Shown: piece after piece, positions 1 through 7,545 of the stretch | How the letters are laid out: every line of letters begins with the position of its first letter | Position numbering within the stretch: position 1 is the first letter of the stretch | Source: Hymenobacter sp. 15J16-1T3B | Lineage (GTDB): Bacteria > Bacteroidota > Bacteroidia > Cytophagales > Hymenobacteraceae | Direction of reading: 5' to 3' | Assembly: GCF_020711235.1 (NCBI RefSeq) | Contig: NZ_JAJFAV010000006.1 | Location: forward strand, 62,001-126,000 | Length of the DNA: 64,000 bases | Position numbers and translations under genes: made by a program | Notes under the pieces: model-generated | What the model was told of the DNA's origin: nothing | Seen by the model: the letters and a program-made list of their open reading frames with translations, nothing else | Databases searched by the model: none

Positions 1-779
1 TGGATGATGGTCTGGCCGGCAAACAGGCGCGAGCTAATCACCGAAAACTGCTGCTGGTAGCTGTCCAGCTCGTCCTTGCGGATGGTGCGGCGCCAGATCT
101 GCCCGCGCATTTCCTCAATGGCGCGCAGCGGGTCGCCGGTATAGAGCACCTGCCCCTTGTTGATGATGGCAAACTGCCGGCACAAATCCGACACGTCCGA
201 CACGATGTGCGTGCTCAGAATCACAATGCGGTCCTCGCCGATTTCGGCCAGCAGGTTGTGGAAGCGGTTGCGCTCCGTCGGGTCGAGGCCGGCGGTGGGT
301 TCGTCCACAATGATCAGGCGCGGGTTGCCCAGCAGGGCCTGGGCAATGCCGAAGCGCTGCTTCATGCCGCCGGAGTAGCCGCCCAGGTTCTTGTTGCGCA
401 CGTTGTAGAGGTTGGTCTGCTGCAGCAGCGCGTCGACCATTTGCTTGCGCTCGGCCTTGTTGCTGAGGCCCTTGAGCACGGCAAAGTGGTCGAGCAGCTC
501 GGCGGCCGTCACCTTCGGGTACACCCCAAACTCCTGCGGCAAGTAGCCCAGCACCTGCCGCACCCGCTCGGGCTGGCGCAGCACATCGATGTCGCCGAGC
601 TGAATCGAGCCTGCGTCGGCCTGCTGCAGGGTGGAGATGGTGCGCATCAGCGAGGACTTGCCGGCGCCGTTGGGGCCCAGCAGCCCGAACATGCCCGGCT
701 CAATGCGCAGGCTCACGTCGTTGAGGGCCTTGGTGCCGTTGGGGTAGGTTTTGGAGAGGTGTTCGATCAGCAGTTCCAT
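1..779 (-). CDS. ABC transporter ATP-binding protein, C-terminus cut by window edge
   Basis: This is the cytoplasmic ATPase subunit of an ABC transporter, probably an exporter partnered with a permease encoded beyond the left edge. The visible 259 residues read from the ATG at 779 and contain a Walker A (GPNGAGKS, about residues 35-42), the signature YSGGMKQR, Walker B with LIIVDEPTAGLD, and the H-loop histidine in ILSTH. The order and spacing match the ABC-2/CcmA-type ATPases such as NatA or DrrA. No stop codon lies in the window, so the C-terminus is missing and the substrate cannot be inferred. Confidence in the family is high. Confidence 0.93.
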   Translation of the reverse strand, partial: MELLIEHLSKTYPNGTKALNDVSLRIEPGMFGLLGPNGAGKSSLMRTISTLQQADAGSIQLGDIDVLRQPERVRQVLGYLPQEFGVYPKVTAAELLDHFAVLKGLSNKAERKQMVDALLQQTNLYNVRNKNLGGYSGGMKQRFGIAQALLGNPRLIIVDEPTAGLDPTERNRFHNLLAEIGEDRIVILSTHIVSDVSDLCRQFAIINKGQVLYTGDPLRAIEEMRGQIWRRTIRKDELDSYQQQFSVISSRLFAGQTII

Positions 780-886
780 GCACGCAAAGAGGTTGGAGGT
801 AGAAGAGGCATTGAAAGAATCGGGGATAAGATAGCAGATCGGGCAGCGGCGTTGTCCGGATATCCGCATTTCATTTCCCTTCAGGG

Positions 887-3490
887 CTACAGGTCGCGCC
901 AGAGCCGCACCCGCAGGCCCGTTTCGCGGGGTTGGGTGGTGCGCAGCGTGGTTACCACATCGGCCCGGGCGTGAAGCAGCAAAAAGTCGCGCTGCAGGCC
1001 CGCGCCCACTTCGGCGTACTGGCCCAGGGCGGGCGTGTGCAGGTAGTGCAGCGTGAGCATTTCCTGGAGCTTGAGCTGGCGCAGCAGGGGTGCCTTGTTG
1101 AGCAGAAAGCCCTGGAAGCCGTGCTGCCAGTGGGCCTCCACGAAGCGCTGCCGGGTGCTGAAGCGGTAGTAGTCGAGCAGCTGGAACTGCGCGAAGACGG
1201 AGGTGAGCAGCAGGCGGTTGCCGGCGAAGTGACGGTAGTCCATAAACTGCAGCCGACTTGCCCACACAAAGCCGCCGGCGGTGGCCGTCAGGGTGCTCTG
1301 GCCCAGCAGGCCCAGGCGCTGGGTGTGGCGCAGCCCGGCTTCGGCCAGCAGGTAGCGCACGTCGGCCCCGAGCACGGGCAGCGCCTGGCGGGCGTGCAGC
1401 TGCAGGGTGGGGTAGCGCGAGCCGAACACCACTTTGCGGTCGGGCAGGGTGAGGTAGCGCTGCCCGGGCTGCCAGTTCAGCGTGGCTTCGGCCAGCAAGG
1501 CCTGGCTACGGGTGATGGGGGCGAGGTTCAGCTCCACGCTGACGGGCTCGTTGGGGGTGAAGCGGCGGCCCGGCACGTCCAACATGAGGCGGTCGGTGTG
1601 GTTGCGTAGGGGCTGGCGGTCGGCATAGCTCAAGTCAGCCCGCAGCGTGAGGCCGCGCGCCAGCTCCCCGCTCAGGCCGGCGGCCACGGCGTCCTGCTGG
1701 TAGAGCTTGGCGTAGTTTTCGTTGCGCCAGAGCGTGTAATAGGTGTTGTAGGCCGGCGTGAGCTGGGTACGGTCGTTGAAGTCGAGGATGCTGCGGCCGG
1801 CGGCGAAGTGCAGCGTGCGCAGCCGCTGGGGCTGCCACAGGTACTGGCCGGCCAGGCGCGGGCTCAGCAGTCGGGCCGCCGCCCCGTAGCGCAGCGTGGG
1901 CGTCAGCATCAGGCGGCGGCCCCCGGCGTAGCGCTGCTGGTAGGTGCCGCTGGCGTGGAGCACCACGCCTTCCACCGTGTTGTACTGCAGCAACTGGTCG
2001 AGGGGCAGGGTGGCGAAGTCGTGCTGGCGGCGGGTGCGGCGGTAGCGGTAGCCCCCGCCCGCAGCCGTCAGCGGGCGGAAGCGGTTGAAGACGCGGTCCA
2101 GCGAATCCTGGTAGGCCGGCAACTGGCGGCGCTGCTCCAAGCTGTCCTGGCTGCGGTGGTGGCGCTGCTCATCGGCCGTGAGGGGCACCGGGCGCAGCTC
2201 GTCCCAGTAGGCGGCACTTCGTTCATTGGCGCCCGTTTCCACCCGCCGCACCTCGCCGGGGCGCAGGGCGTCGGCATCGGAGGCGGCCGGTCGGGCGGCC
2301 TGGCGGGTCAGCCGCCGCAGGGCGGCGCGGCGGGGCGCGGCGGCGAATTGCGCGGGCGTTTCAGCCGTGACTGCGCCGGAGGCGGCAGCGACCGGGGCGG
2401 GCTGAGCGCGCGGGAAGGCGGGCACCACGTCGCGGTAGCTCAGGTACACGCCGTGAAAGGTGCCCTGCACTTTGAAGCCGAACACCGAAAGGCCGAAGGT
2501 GAGCTTTTGCGACTGGCGCACCCACACCTCGGGGGCGCCGGGCGCGGGCATGAACTGCTGCTCCACGTGCAGGCTTTCCAGGTCCTTGAGCACGCTCCGG
2601 TCCAGGCTCAGGGCCACGCTGTGCAGGTGCCAGCTGCCGTCGACCAGGTAGATAAAACCCGAGTAAGCCGGGTCCTGCGGGTGGCGCGGCGCTACCCGGA
2701 TCTTGTGAATCAGCCGTCCCGCCTCGGTGCTGCTACCCACCAGCTCGTAACGGTAGTGCAGCAGCGCCCCGTCGGCCAGCGGTGAGACGATGCCGCGGGG
2801 AGCGAAGCTGGCCCGTTGCAGGTTCTGGTACAGGTCCATCTGCACCGCCGCCACCCCGCCGCTCCCAAACTCCTGGCTGCGTCCGCTCACCCGCGTCGAA
2901 ATCACCCGCTCCTGCGCCGGGCCCGGCTGCCGGAACCGCAGCTCCGACACCGTTTCCTCCAGGCGCAGCACCCGCGGGTCGAGGCCCGGCGGGGGCGGGG
3001 GCAGCTTGGCGCCGAGCAGCGAGCTGGGCATTTCGGTCAGGCCCACCACGGTTTTGAGGTAGGCGCGGGCCTGGTAGGCGGCCACTTCGCGCTGGTGGTA
3101 GCGGCGCCAGGCAATGGCCTGCTCCATCAGCTCATAAGCCGGGTCGCGGCCTGGGGCGCGCACCACCACCTCGCCCAGCCGGTAATTTTCAGCTGTCAGG
3201 GCCACGTCCAGCGCCAGCACCGAGTCGCCGGCCGGCACGCGCACGGCCTCCAGCCGGGCGGCGTAGCCCACGTACTGAAAGGCGAGGGTGTAGCGGCCAG
3301 CCGGCAGGCGCAGCTGATAGCGGCCCTGCTCGTTGGCCGCGGCGCTGCGGTCGGTGCCGCGGGCGGCCACGTTGGCAAAGCTCAGCGGCTGGCTCTGGGC
3401 ATCGGTCACCCGGCCCTGCACCACCCCGGCCCGGGTTCCCACGGTACTGATCAGCAGCAGGAACGGGAGCAACAGGCGGGACAGGGGCAT
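887..3490 (-). CDS. CarbopepD_reg / DUF5686 outer-membrane protein
   Basis: An 867-residue surface-layer or outer-membrane protein typical of Bacteroidota. Residues 1-20 form a signal peptide. Residues about 22-105 are a carboxypeptidase-regulatory-like beta-sandwich (GRVTDAQSQPLSFANV near its start). The rest matches the DUF5686 family in layout and ends in alternating-hydrophobicity strands that look like a beta-barrel. The start at 3490 was chosen because the frame upstream is GC-biased nonsense, while this ATG begins a clean signal peptide and lies about 26 bases after a TAGGTTTG box. Function of DUF5686 proteins is not established; TonB-like transport or surface assembly is only a guess. 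It is divergent from the lytS-like gene. Confidence 0.88.
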   Translation of the reverse strand: MPLSRLLLPFLLLISTVGTRAGVVQGRVTDAQSQPLSFANVAARGTDRSAAANEQGRYQLRLPAGRYTLAFQYVGYAARLEAVRVPAGDSVLALDVALTAENYRLGEVVVRAPGRDPAYELMEQAIAWRRYHQREVAAYQARAYLKTVVGLTEMPSSLLGAKLPPPPPGLDPRVLRLEETVSELRFRQPGPAQERVISTRVSGRSQEFGSGGVAAVQMDLYQNLQRASFAPRGIVSPLADGALLHYRYELVGSSTEAGRLIHKIRVAPRHPQDPAYSGFIYLVDGSWHLHSVALSLDRSVLKDLESLHVEQQFMPAPGAPEVWVRQSQKLTFGLSVFGFKVQGTFHGVYLSYRDVVPAFPRAQPAPVAAASGAVTAETPAQFAAAPRRAALRRLTRQAARPAASDADALRPGEVRRVETGANERSAAYWDELRPVPLTADEQRHHRSQDSLEQRRQLPAYQDSLDRVFNRFRPLTAAGGGYRYRRTRRQHDFATLPLDQLLQYNTVEGVVLHASGTYQQRYAGGRRLMLTPTLRYGAAARLLSPRLAGQYLWQPQRLRTLHFAAGRSILDFNDRTQLTPAYNTYYTLWRNENYAKLYQQDAVAAGLSGELARGLTLRADLSYADRQPLRNHTDRLMLDVPGRRFTPNEPVSVELNLAPITRSQALLAEATLNWQPGQRYLTLPDRKVVFGSRYPTLQLHARQALPVLGADVRYLLAEAGLRHTQRLGLLGQSTLTATAGGFVWASRLQFMDYRHFAGNRLLLTSVFAQFQLLDYYRFSTRQRFVEAHWQHGFQGFLLNKAPLLRQLKLQEMLTLHYLHTPALGQYAEVGAGLQRDFLLLHARADVVTTLRTTQPRETGLRVRLWRDL

Positions 3491-3516
3491 GGCTGGGGAG
3501 GTGGAGGAAGGATGGG

Positions 3517-3524
3517 CAAACCTA
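3517..3524 (-). promoter_or_regulatory. -7 element TAGGTTTG of the DUF5686 gene
   Basis: On the minus strand this is an exact match to the Bacteroidota -7 consensus TAnnTTTG. It would give a leader of roughly 20 bases ahead of the ATG at 3490. No clear -33 element was identified. Confidence 0.5.
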
Positions 3525-3551
3525 AGCCGGCCCTGCACCCGGGGGCGCCCA

Positions 3552-3672
3552 AATCGACCAACGCCGCCGCCGCCGCCCGCAACGCCACCCCGCGGCGGGC
3601 CCCCGGCGCCGGGGCGGCGTTGCGGGGGCAACCGGGGCGGTTGGCCCCGGCCCCGGCTGCCGTTGGTCGATT
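3552..3672. repeat. nested GC-rich inverted repeats between divergent genes
   Basis: A 12-base arm (AATCGACCAACG, 3552-3563) is perfectly repeated in inverse at 3661-3672. Inside it an 11-base arm (CCCGCAACGCC, 3576-3586) pairs with 3616-3626, and CAACC/GGTTG forms a small hairpin at 3629-3643. The block is extremely GC-rich and lies between the promoters of the DUF5686 gene and the LytS-like kinase. It could be a cruciform, a mobile fold-back remnant or a transcription insulator. Confidence 0.7.
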
Positions 3673-3700
3673 GCCACGGGCGGGTTGCCGGTAGGCTGGC

Positions 3701-3708
3701 TATTTTCG
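3701..3708 (+). promoter_or_regulatory. -7 element TATTTTCG of the LytS-like kinase
   Basis: TATTTTCG matches TAnnTTTG in all but one position. It stands about 54 bases before the chosen ATG at 3762. Confidence 0.4.
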
Positions 3709-3761
3709 TGTACCGCGGCGACCCAGCCTGGGCGTTGGGCGCGGCTTCTTTTGCATTGTCT

Positions 3762-5057
3762 ATGGCTGAATTCATGAAGCGCAGCGCCTCGGCCCTGGCC
3801 GCGTGGTGGCTGCGGCCCACCGCACCGGGCGCCATTCCGCGCGGCATTCACGCGCTGGTGTGGCTGCTGCTGCTTGGCACCAACCTGCTGCGGCTGGGGG
3901 TGCGCTGGGTTATCGACGACCGCGCCGGGTGGTCGTGGCCGCTGATGCTCACCGACCTGGCCCTGACGGTGCTGACCTACGCCGGGCTGTTTTACTTCAC
4001 CTGGAAAGTGGTGGTGCCCCGTCACCTCGACCGCCAAAAGCCCTTGCGCCTGCTGCTGGTGGTGCTGCTGGCCGTGACGGTGACGGGCTTGCTGCGCCTG
4101 ACCACCAACGTGGCCCTGGGGCTGATGCCCTCGGTGGTGCCCAGCAAGGTCGACGTGGCCCCGCACCCCGATTCCGCGTCCGACTCGTTTCTGGCGGGCT
4201 TGCGCGCCGGCTACCGCGAGGGGTACAAGTCGGCGTCGGCGGCGGAGCAAGCCGGGCGGGGCACCAACCGCACCTCGGGCAAAAACATCGTGCCGGCCAC
4301 GCTGCTGGTGATGCTGCTGGGCATTTACCTGCGCCTGGGCCACGACCACCAGCGCGAGCAGCGCCGCCGCCAGCAGGCCGAGCGGCAGCAGCAGGAGCTG
4401 GAGCGGCAGCACCTGGCGGCCGAGCTGAGCTTGCTCAAGGCTCAGATCAACCCGCACTTTCTCTTCAACACGCTCAACAACATCTACTCCCTGGCCACGG
4501 CCCACGACGTGGAAGCCCCCGCCGCTACCGCCGTGCTGCAGCTGGCCGATCTGATGCGCTACCTGCTCTACGAATCGGCCACCGACACCGTGCCGCTGCA
4601 CAAGGAAGTGACGCACCTGCAAAACTTTCTCAGCCTGCAGCTGCTGCGCCTGCCCGGAGCCGGCCCCGAGAGTCTGCCCTTCCGCGTGGCGCCCGAGCTG
4701 GCGGCCTCCAGCCTGCCCGTGGCGCCCATGATGCTGCTGCCGCTGGTGGAAAACGCCTTCAAGCACGGCGACCTGACGGCCCGCCCTCACGCCGTGGAGC
4801 TGGAGCTGGGCCTGCGCGGGCAGGAGCTCACCTTTGCGGTGCACAACCGCCGCCGGGCCCCGCGCCCCGGCCCGGCCCAGCCCGGCGGGGTGGGCCTGAG
4901 CAACCTGCGCCGCCGCCTGCAGCTGCTCTACCCCACGCGCTACGGTCTGCACGTGGAGGAAACGCCCGATACCTACCGCGCCACGCTCACCCTGCTGCTC
5001 ACCCCGGCCGAGGCCGCGTTTGCGCCCCAGCCCACTGCCCAACTAGCTTCCGCCTAG
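3762..5057 (+). CDS. LytS-type sensor histidine kinase
   Basis: A 431-residue membrane kinase that should autophosphorylate on histidine and pass phosphate to the response regulator encoded 16 bases downstream. Four predicted membrane segments lie at about 30-50, 61-83, 96-118 and 176-192. They are followed by a Gln/Arg-rich coiled coil and the His_kinase domain with the box INPHFLFNTLNNI at about 229-241, then an HATPase part with VENAFKHG near 329. The phospho-acceptor is the His in NPHF. The ATG at 3762 is the first after a -7-like box; the open frame extends further upstream, but that part runs through the inverted-repeat region and looks non-coding. The stimulus is unknown. Confidence 0.9.
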   Translation: MAEFMKRSASALAAWWLRPTAPGAIPRGIHALVWLLLLGTNLLRLGVRWVIDDRAGWSWPLMLTDLALTVLTYAGLFYFTWKVVVPRHLDRQKPLRLLLVVLLAVTVTGLLRLTTNVALGLMPSVVPSKVDVAPHPDSASDSFLAGLRAGYREGYKSASAAEQAGRGTNRTSGKNIVPATLLVMLLGIYLRLGHDHQREQRRRQQAERQQQELERQHLAAELSLLKAQINPHFLFNTLNNIYSLATAHDVEAPAATAVLQLADLMRYLLYESATDTVPLHKEVTHLQNFLSLQLLRLPGAGPESLPFRVAPELAASSLPVAPMMLLPLVENAFKHGDLTARPHAVELELGLRGQELTFAVHNRRRAPRPGPAQPGGVGLSNLRRRLQLLYPTRYGLHVEETPDTYRATLTLLLTPAEAAFAPQPTAQLASA

Positions 5058-5073
5058 CCGCCTTTTCTGCCCC

Positions 5074-5865
5074 ATGGAAACCGCCTCTGCCGCCGCTTCG
5101 CCCACCCGCGTGCTCACTTGCGTCGCCGTCGACGACGAGCCGCTGGCCACCGCCGTCATGCAGCGCTACTGCGCTCAGCTGCCGTTTCTGCAGCTGGTGG
5201 CCACCTTCCACGACGCCATGTCGGCCCTGGCTTACCTGCAGACGCACCCCGTCGACGTGGTGTTTCTCGACATCGAAATGCCCGGTCTCACCGGCATTCA
5301 GCTGGCCCAGATTCTGCCGCCCGGGCGTACCCGCGTGGTGCTCACCACCGCCTACGACCAGTACGCCGTGCAGGGCTACGAGCTGGGCGTGGCCGATTAC
5401 CTGGTCAAGCCCATCGGCTTCCAGCGCTTCGTGCAAGCGGCCAACCGCCTCTACCACAGCTTTGTGCCGGCCGATACGCCGGCCGCACCGGCTGAGCCCG
5501 CCTCCGCACCCGTTGCCCACGCGGAAACACCGCCCGCGGCGGCCGATGCCATGTTCGTCAAGAACGAGCACCGGCTGCAGCGCGTGGCCTTCGACGACAT
5601 CCTCTACATCGAAGGCATGAAGGACTACCTGATGATTTACACCGCCGAGAGCGGCAAAATCCTCACCCTACAGTCCTTCCGGCGCGTGGAGGAGGTGCTG
5701 CCCCCGCAGCGCTTCGCCCGCATCCACAAATCCTTTTTGGTGGCGCTGAACCGCATCGAGCACGTGGAGCGCGGCAAGGTGCAGATTGCCGGCCGCCTGC
5801 TCCCCGTCGGCGACGCCTACCGCGACGGGTTCATGGGCTTGATTCGGGCCTACAACCAGCTGTGA
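5074..5865 (+). CDS. LytTR-family response regulator
   Basis: A 263-residue cytoplasmic transcription regulator and the partner of the preceding LytS-type kinase. The receiver domain spans about residues 9-125, with the acidic pair VDDEP near the start, the phospho-acceptor Asp in FLDIEMPG (about residue 66) and the conserved Lys in LVKPIG. An Ala/Pro-rich linker leads to a LytTR DNA-binding domain at about 158-260 (FVKNEHRLQRV, RIHKSFLVALNRIE). The gene follows the kinase by 16 bases, so the two are very likely cotranscribed. Downstream lies a fold-back repeat that may end the transcript. Target genes cannot be told from the window. Confidence 0.93.
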   Translation: METASAAASPTRVLTCVAVDDEPLATAVMQRYCAQLPFLQLVATFHDAMSALAYLQTHPVDVVFLDIEMPGLTGIQLAQILPPGRTRVVLTTAYDQYAVQGYELGVADYLVKPIGFQRFVQAANRLYHSFVPADTPAAPAEPASAPVAHAETPPAAADAMFVKNEHRLQRVAFDDILYIEGMKDYLMIYTAESGKILTLQSFRRVEEVLPPQRFARIHKSFLVALNRIEHVERGKVQIAGRLLPVGDAYRDGFMGLIRAYNQL

Positions 5866-5899
5866 AAAAAGCGTCTGGGGCTACGGCTTCCCAGGAACT

Positions 5900-5999
5900 G
5901 TCATCCTGAGCAAAGCGAAGGACCTTACCGCACCAAAACGATACTCGTTACAACGACTCGTTTCGATGGGATAAGGTCCTTCGCTTTGCTCACGATGAC
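5900..5999. repeat. 100-bp fold-back repeat, family with GTCAT ends
   Basis: The first 28 bases (starting GTCATCCTGAGCAAAGCG) recur in inverse at 5972-5999 with one mismatch, and inner arms AAACGA/TCGTTT extend the pairing. The same end sequence, more or less diverged, occurs at 12302, 13316, 34604, 40151, 43511 and 50134. No protein is encoded. It looks like a small non-autonomous palindromic element, and its position after the lytTR gene could also make it a terminator. Confidence 0.85.
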
Positions 6000-6039
6000 C
6001 AATTTGATCAGTTCACGCTCTTGGCGCAGGCAAGCAGGC

Positions 6040-6621
6040 TTATTTCAACTCCACGCTCTGCATGATGGCCTGCGCCACGGGCTGGTACTGGGCCTGTTCT
6101 TCCACCGGGCAGATAAAGTGAAACACGTACTGCTGGTCGCCCTCGATGGCGTACTGCATCAGTTCGTAGCGGCGCAGCGGTGCCATCATTTCGCGGCCGC
6201 GGCGGTTGTCGGCCAGGGTCGAGACAAACTCCAGCACCATGAAGTCGCGCTTGTTGATGGTTTTGATGTCGCGGGTGATGACGTCGACCTTGGAGTAGGT
6301 GCTCTTGAGCTTCGATTCGTAAATCTTGAGCAGCAGGCCGTAATCCTTGCTGCTGAACGTGGTTTGCCGGGCGGCAATGCTGTAGTCGATGCGGCCGGCC
6401 GGGTTGCTGTACACGGCCAGGGGCTTGCGCACGGCCGGGTACTTGCTGGCAATGGCGTCGTCGGGCAGGGGCTGAAAGTCGGCGGGCAGCCCGACGGTAA
6501 GGTTTTTGGCTACCTGCACCTTTTTCAGCTTGGGCGGGGCAAAGGCGGCCAGCGCCAGCAAAAGCAGGGCTACAAAAAGGGTACGCGGAAATCGGGGCAA
6601 AGCGGTTTTCATGGCAGTCAT
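6040..6621 (-). CDS. secreted protein of unknown function
   Basis: A 193-residue protein that I do not recognise. An N-terminal basic stretch and a Leu/Ala-rich segment (LFVALLLLALAAFAPP) form a signal peptide or membrane anchor. The mature part contains KVQVAKNLTVGLPADF near its start and the pattern IDYSIAARQTTFSSKDYGLL, a layout seen in small periplasmic proteins of about 170 residues that resemble PsbP-like or YceI-sized folds, but this is not enough for assignment. ATG codons at 6621 and 6612 are both possible; the longer frame further upstream reads through repeat DNA and was rejected. A TTACTTTG box lies only seven bases before 6621, which would make that start almost leaderless. Confidence 0.72.
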   Translation of the reverse strand: MTAMKTALPRFPRTLFVALLLLALAAFAPPKLKKVQVAKNLTVGLPADFQPLPDDAIASKYPAVRKPLAVYSNPAGRIDYSIAARQTTFSSKDYGLLLKIYESKLKSTYSKVDVITRDIKTINKRDFMVLEFVSTLADNRRGREMMAPLRRYELMQYAIEGDQQYVFHFICPVEEQAQYQPVAQAIMQSVELK

Positions 6622-6627
6622 CGGCGG

Positions 6628-6635
6628 CAAAGTAA
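6628..6635 (-). promoter_or_regulatory. -7-like element TTACTTTG
   Basis: Seven of eight positions match TAnnTTTG on the minus strand. It lies seven bases upstream of the ATG at 6621, so any transcript from it would have almost no leader before that codon. Confidence 0.3.
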
Positions 6636-6767
6636 CGCAGCCGGCAGCGGGAAAATTTCGGGGTGGGGGAGGTAGCCGGGCAAAACGAGCAGAACGGCAT
6701 GCCGAGCGCAGCCGAGAGTCCGCAGCACGGCGTAGCCGATTGCGCAGGGTGAGGGCTGAGCGAAAAA

Positions 6768-6802
6768 GAACGTCATGCTTCGACAAGCGCAGCATGACGT
6801 TC
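6768..6802. repeat. 12-bp-arm perfect hairpin, related to the GTCAT fold-back family
   Basis: GAACGTCATGCT (6768-6779) is repeated in perfect inverse at 6791-6802 across an 11-base loop. The sequence CGTCATGCT resembles the ends of the dispersed fold-back family, and a diverged copy of the family core (GAGCGCAGCCGAGA) lies at about 6700-6715. It stands between two minus-strand genes and may terminate the upstream one. Confidence 0.7.
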
Positions 6803-6835
6803 AAGGGACGTTCTGATCGATCAGTCCAGAGCCGA

Positions 6836-7306
6836 TTAAAACAGGCCCTTTTTCTTCTTGGTGCTCGACACCGGCGCGGCGGGGTACTTGATGTTCACCT
6901 TCTTCCAGTACAGGTAGTTGTCGATTTTGGCTTCTACCAGGTAGGTGCCGGCCGGAATGTGGCCCAGGTCGACGGGGGCGCCGGTGTGGGTGGCCGGGTC
7001 CAGGGCCGTTTGGTACACCACGGCCTTCTTGTAGTTGGTCATGGTGAGCGTGCCGGGCTTGGTGAACTGCTGGGTGAAGCTCAGCAGCACCGCGTTGGAG
7101 TTGGGCTTGGGAAACACGTCGATGCCCGACAGCGTCTCCACGCGCTTGATGCCGCCGTCGAGCACCAGCGGCTCGGCGCCCGACTTGGATTTAATTTCGG
7201 TGCCGGTCGTCTCCGACTTGGTTTTGGTTTTGACCTTGGTCTGGGCCTGGGCGGCCGAAACGGTGAGCAGGGCGGTGGCGGCGAGCAGGTAAGCAGCGCG
7301 TTTCAT
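6836..7306 (-). CDS. small secreted protein with T9SS-like beta-rich C-terminal part
   Basis: A 156-residue protein with a clear signal peptide (MKRAAYLLAATALLTVSAAQAQ, cleaved after AQA) that I cannot assign to a named family. After a Lys/Thr-rich linker (KVKTKTKSETTGTEIKSKSG) there is a compact domain with the strand pattern VFPKPNSNAVLLSF, LTMTNYKKAVVY and LGHIPAGTYLVEAKI. The last of these resembles the final strands of type IX sorting domains (PAGxYxVxI), although the usual YPNP motif is absent and it ends in KKKKGLF. It is probably a periplasmic or surface protein. The ATG at 7306 was chosen for the signal peptide; a TACCTTTG box lies about 60 bases upstream. Confidence 0.75.
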   Translation of the reverse strand: MKRAAYLLAATALLTVSAAQAQTKVKTKTKSETTGTEIKSKSGAEPLVLDGGIKRVETLSGIDVFPKPNSNAVLLSFTQQFTKPGTLTMTNYKKAVVYQTALDPATHTGAPVDLGHIPAGTYLVEAKIDNYLYWKKVNIKYPAAPVSSTKKKKGLF

Positions 7307-7366
7307 GGGCGGAAAAGGTATTCTGCCGGGGGCAGACAACAAGTGAAATGACAAGGTACGGCCCCG

Positions 7367-7374
7367 CAAAGGTA
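7367..7374 (-). promoter_or_regulatory. -7 element TACCTTTG
   Basis: Exact match to TAnnTTTG on the minus strand, ahead of the small secreted protein gene starting at 7306. A second box, TACCTTGT at 7351-7358, is an alternative. Confidence 0.5.
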
Positions 7375-7451
7375 GGCCGAGCGGCCCGATGCACATTCCG
7401 GGCCAAATTGCACAACGCGCCTTGTACGTGCCAATCGGGCGCGCGGCTTCC

Positions 7452-7459
7452 TATCTTTG
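7452..7459 (+). promoter_or_regulatory. -7 element TATCTTTG of aspS
   Basis: Exact match to TAnnTTTG on the plus strand, about 85 bases before the aspS start codon. The promoters of aspS and the divergent secreted protein gene lie within 100 bases of each other. Confidence 0.55.
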
Positions 7460-7545
7460 CCGGCTCCTGATTTGATTGTCCGGCCGCTGCCGAGCGGCTC
7501 CACCTTGCCCGCCACCGACGCGCGTGCGGGCCTACTGCTTCGATT

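Noticed and set aside
3522-5042. A 500-codon open frame antisense to the LytS-like kinase
   Set aside because: High GC content gives long open frames opposite real genes. Its translation is low-complexity (runs of His, Gln, Arg, Gly) and lacks any domain, while the plus frame has clear kinase motifs.
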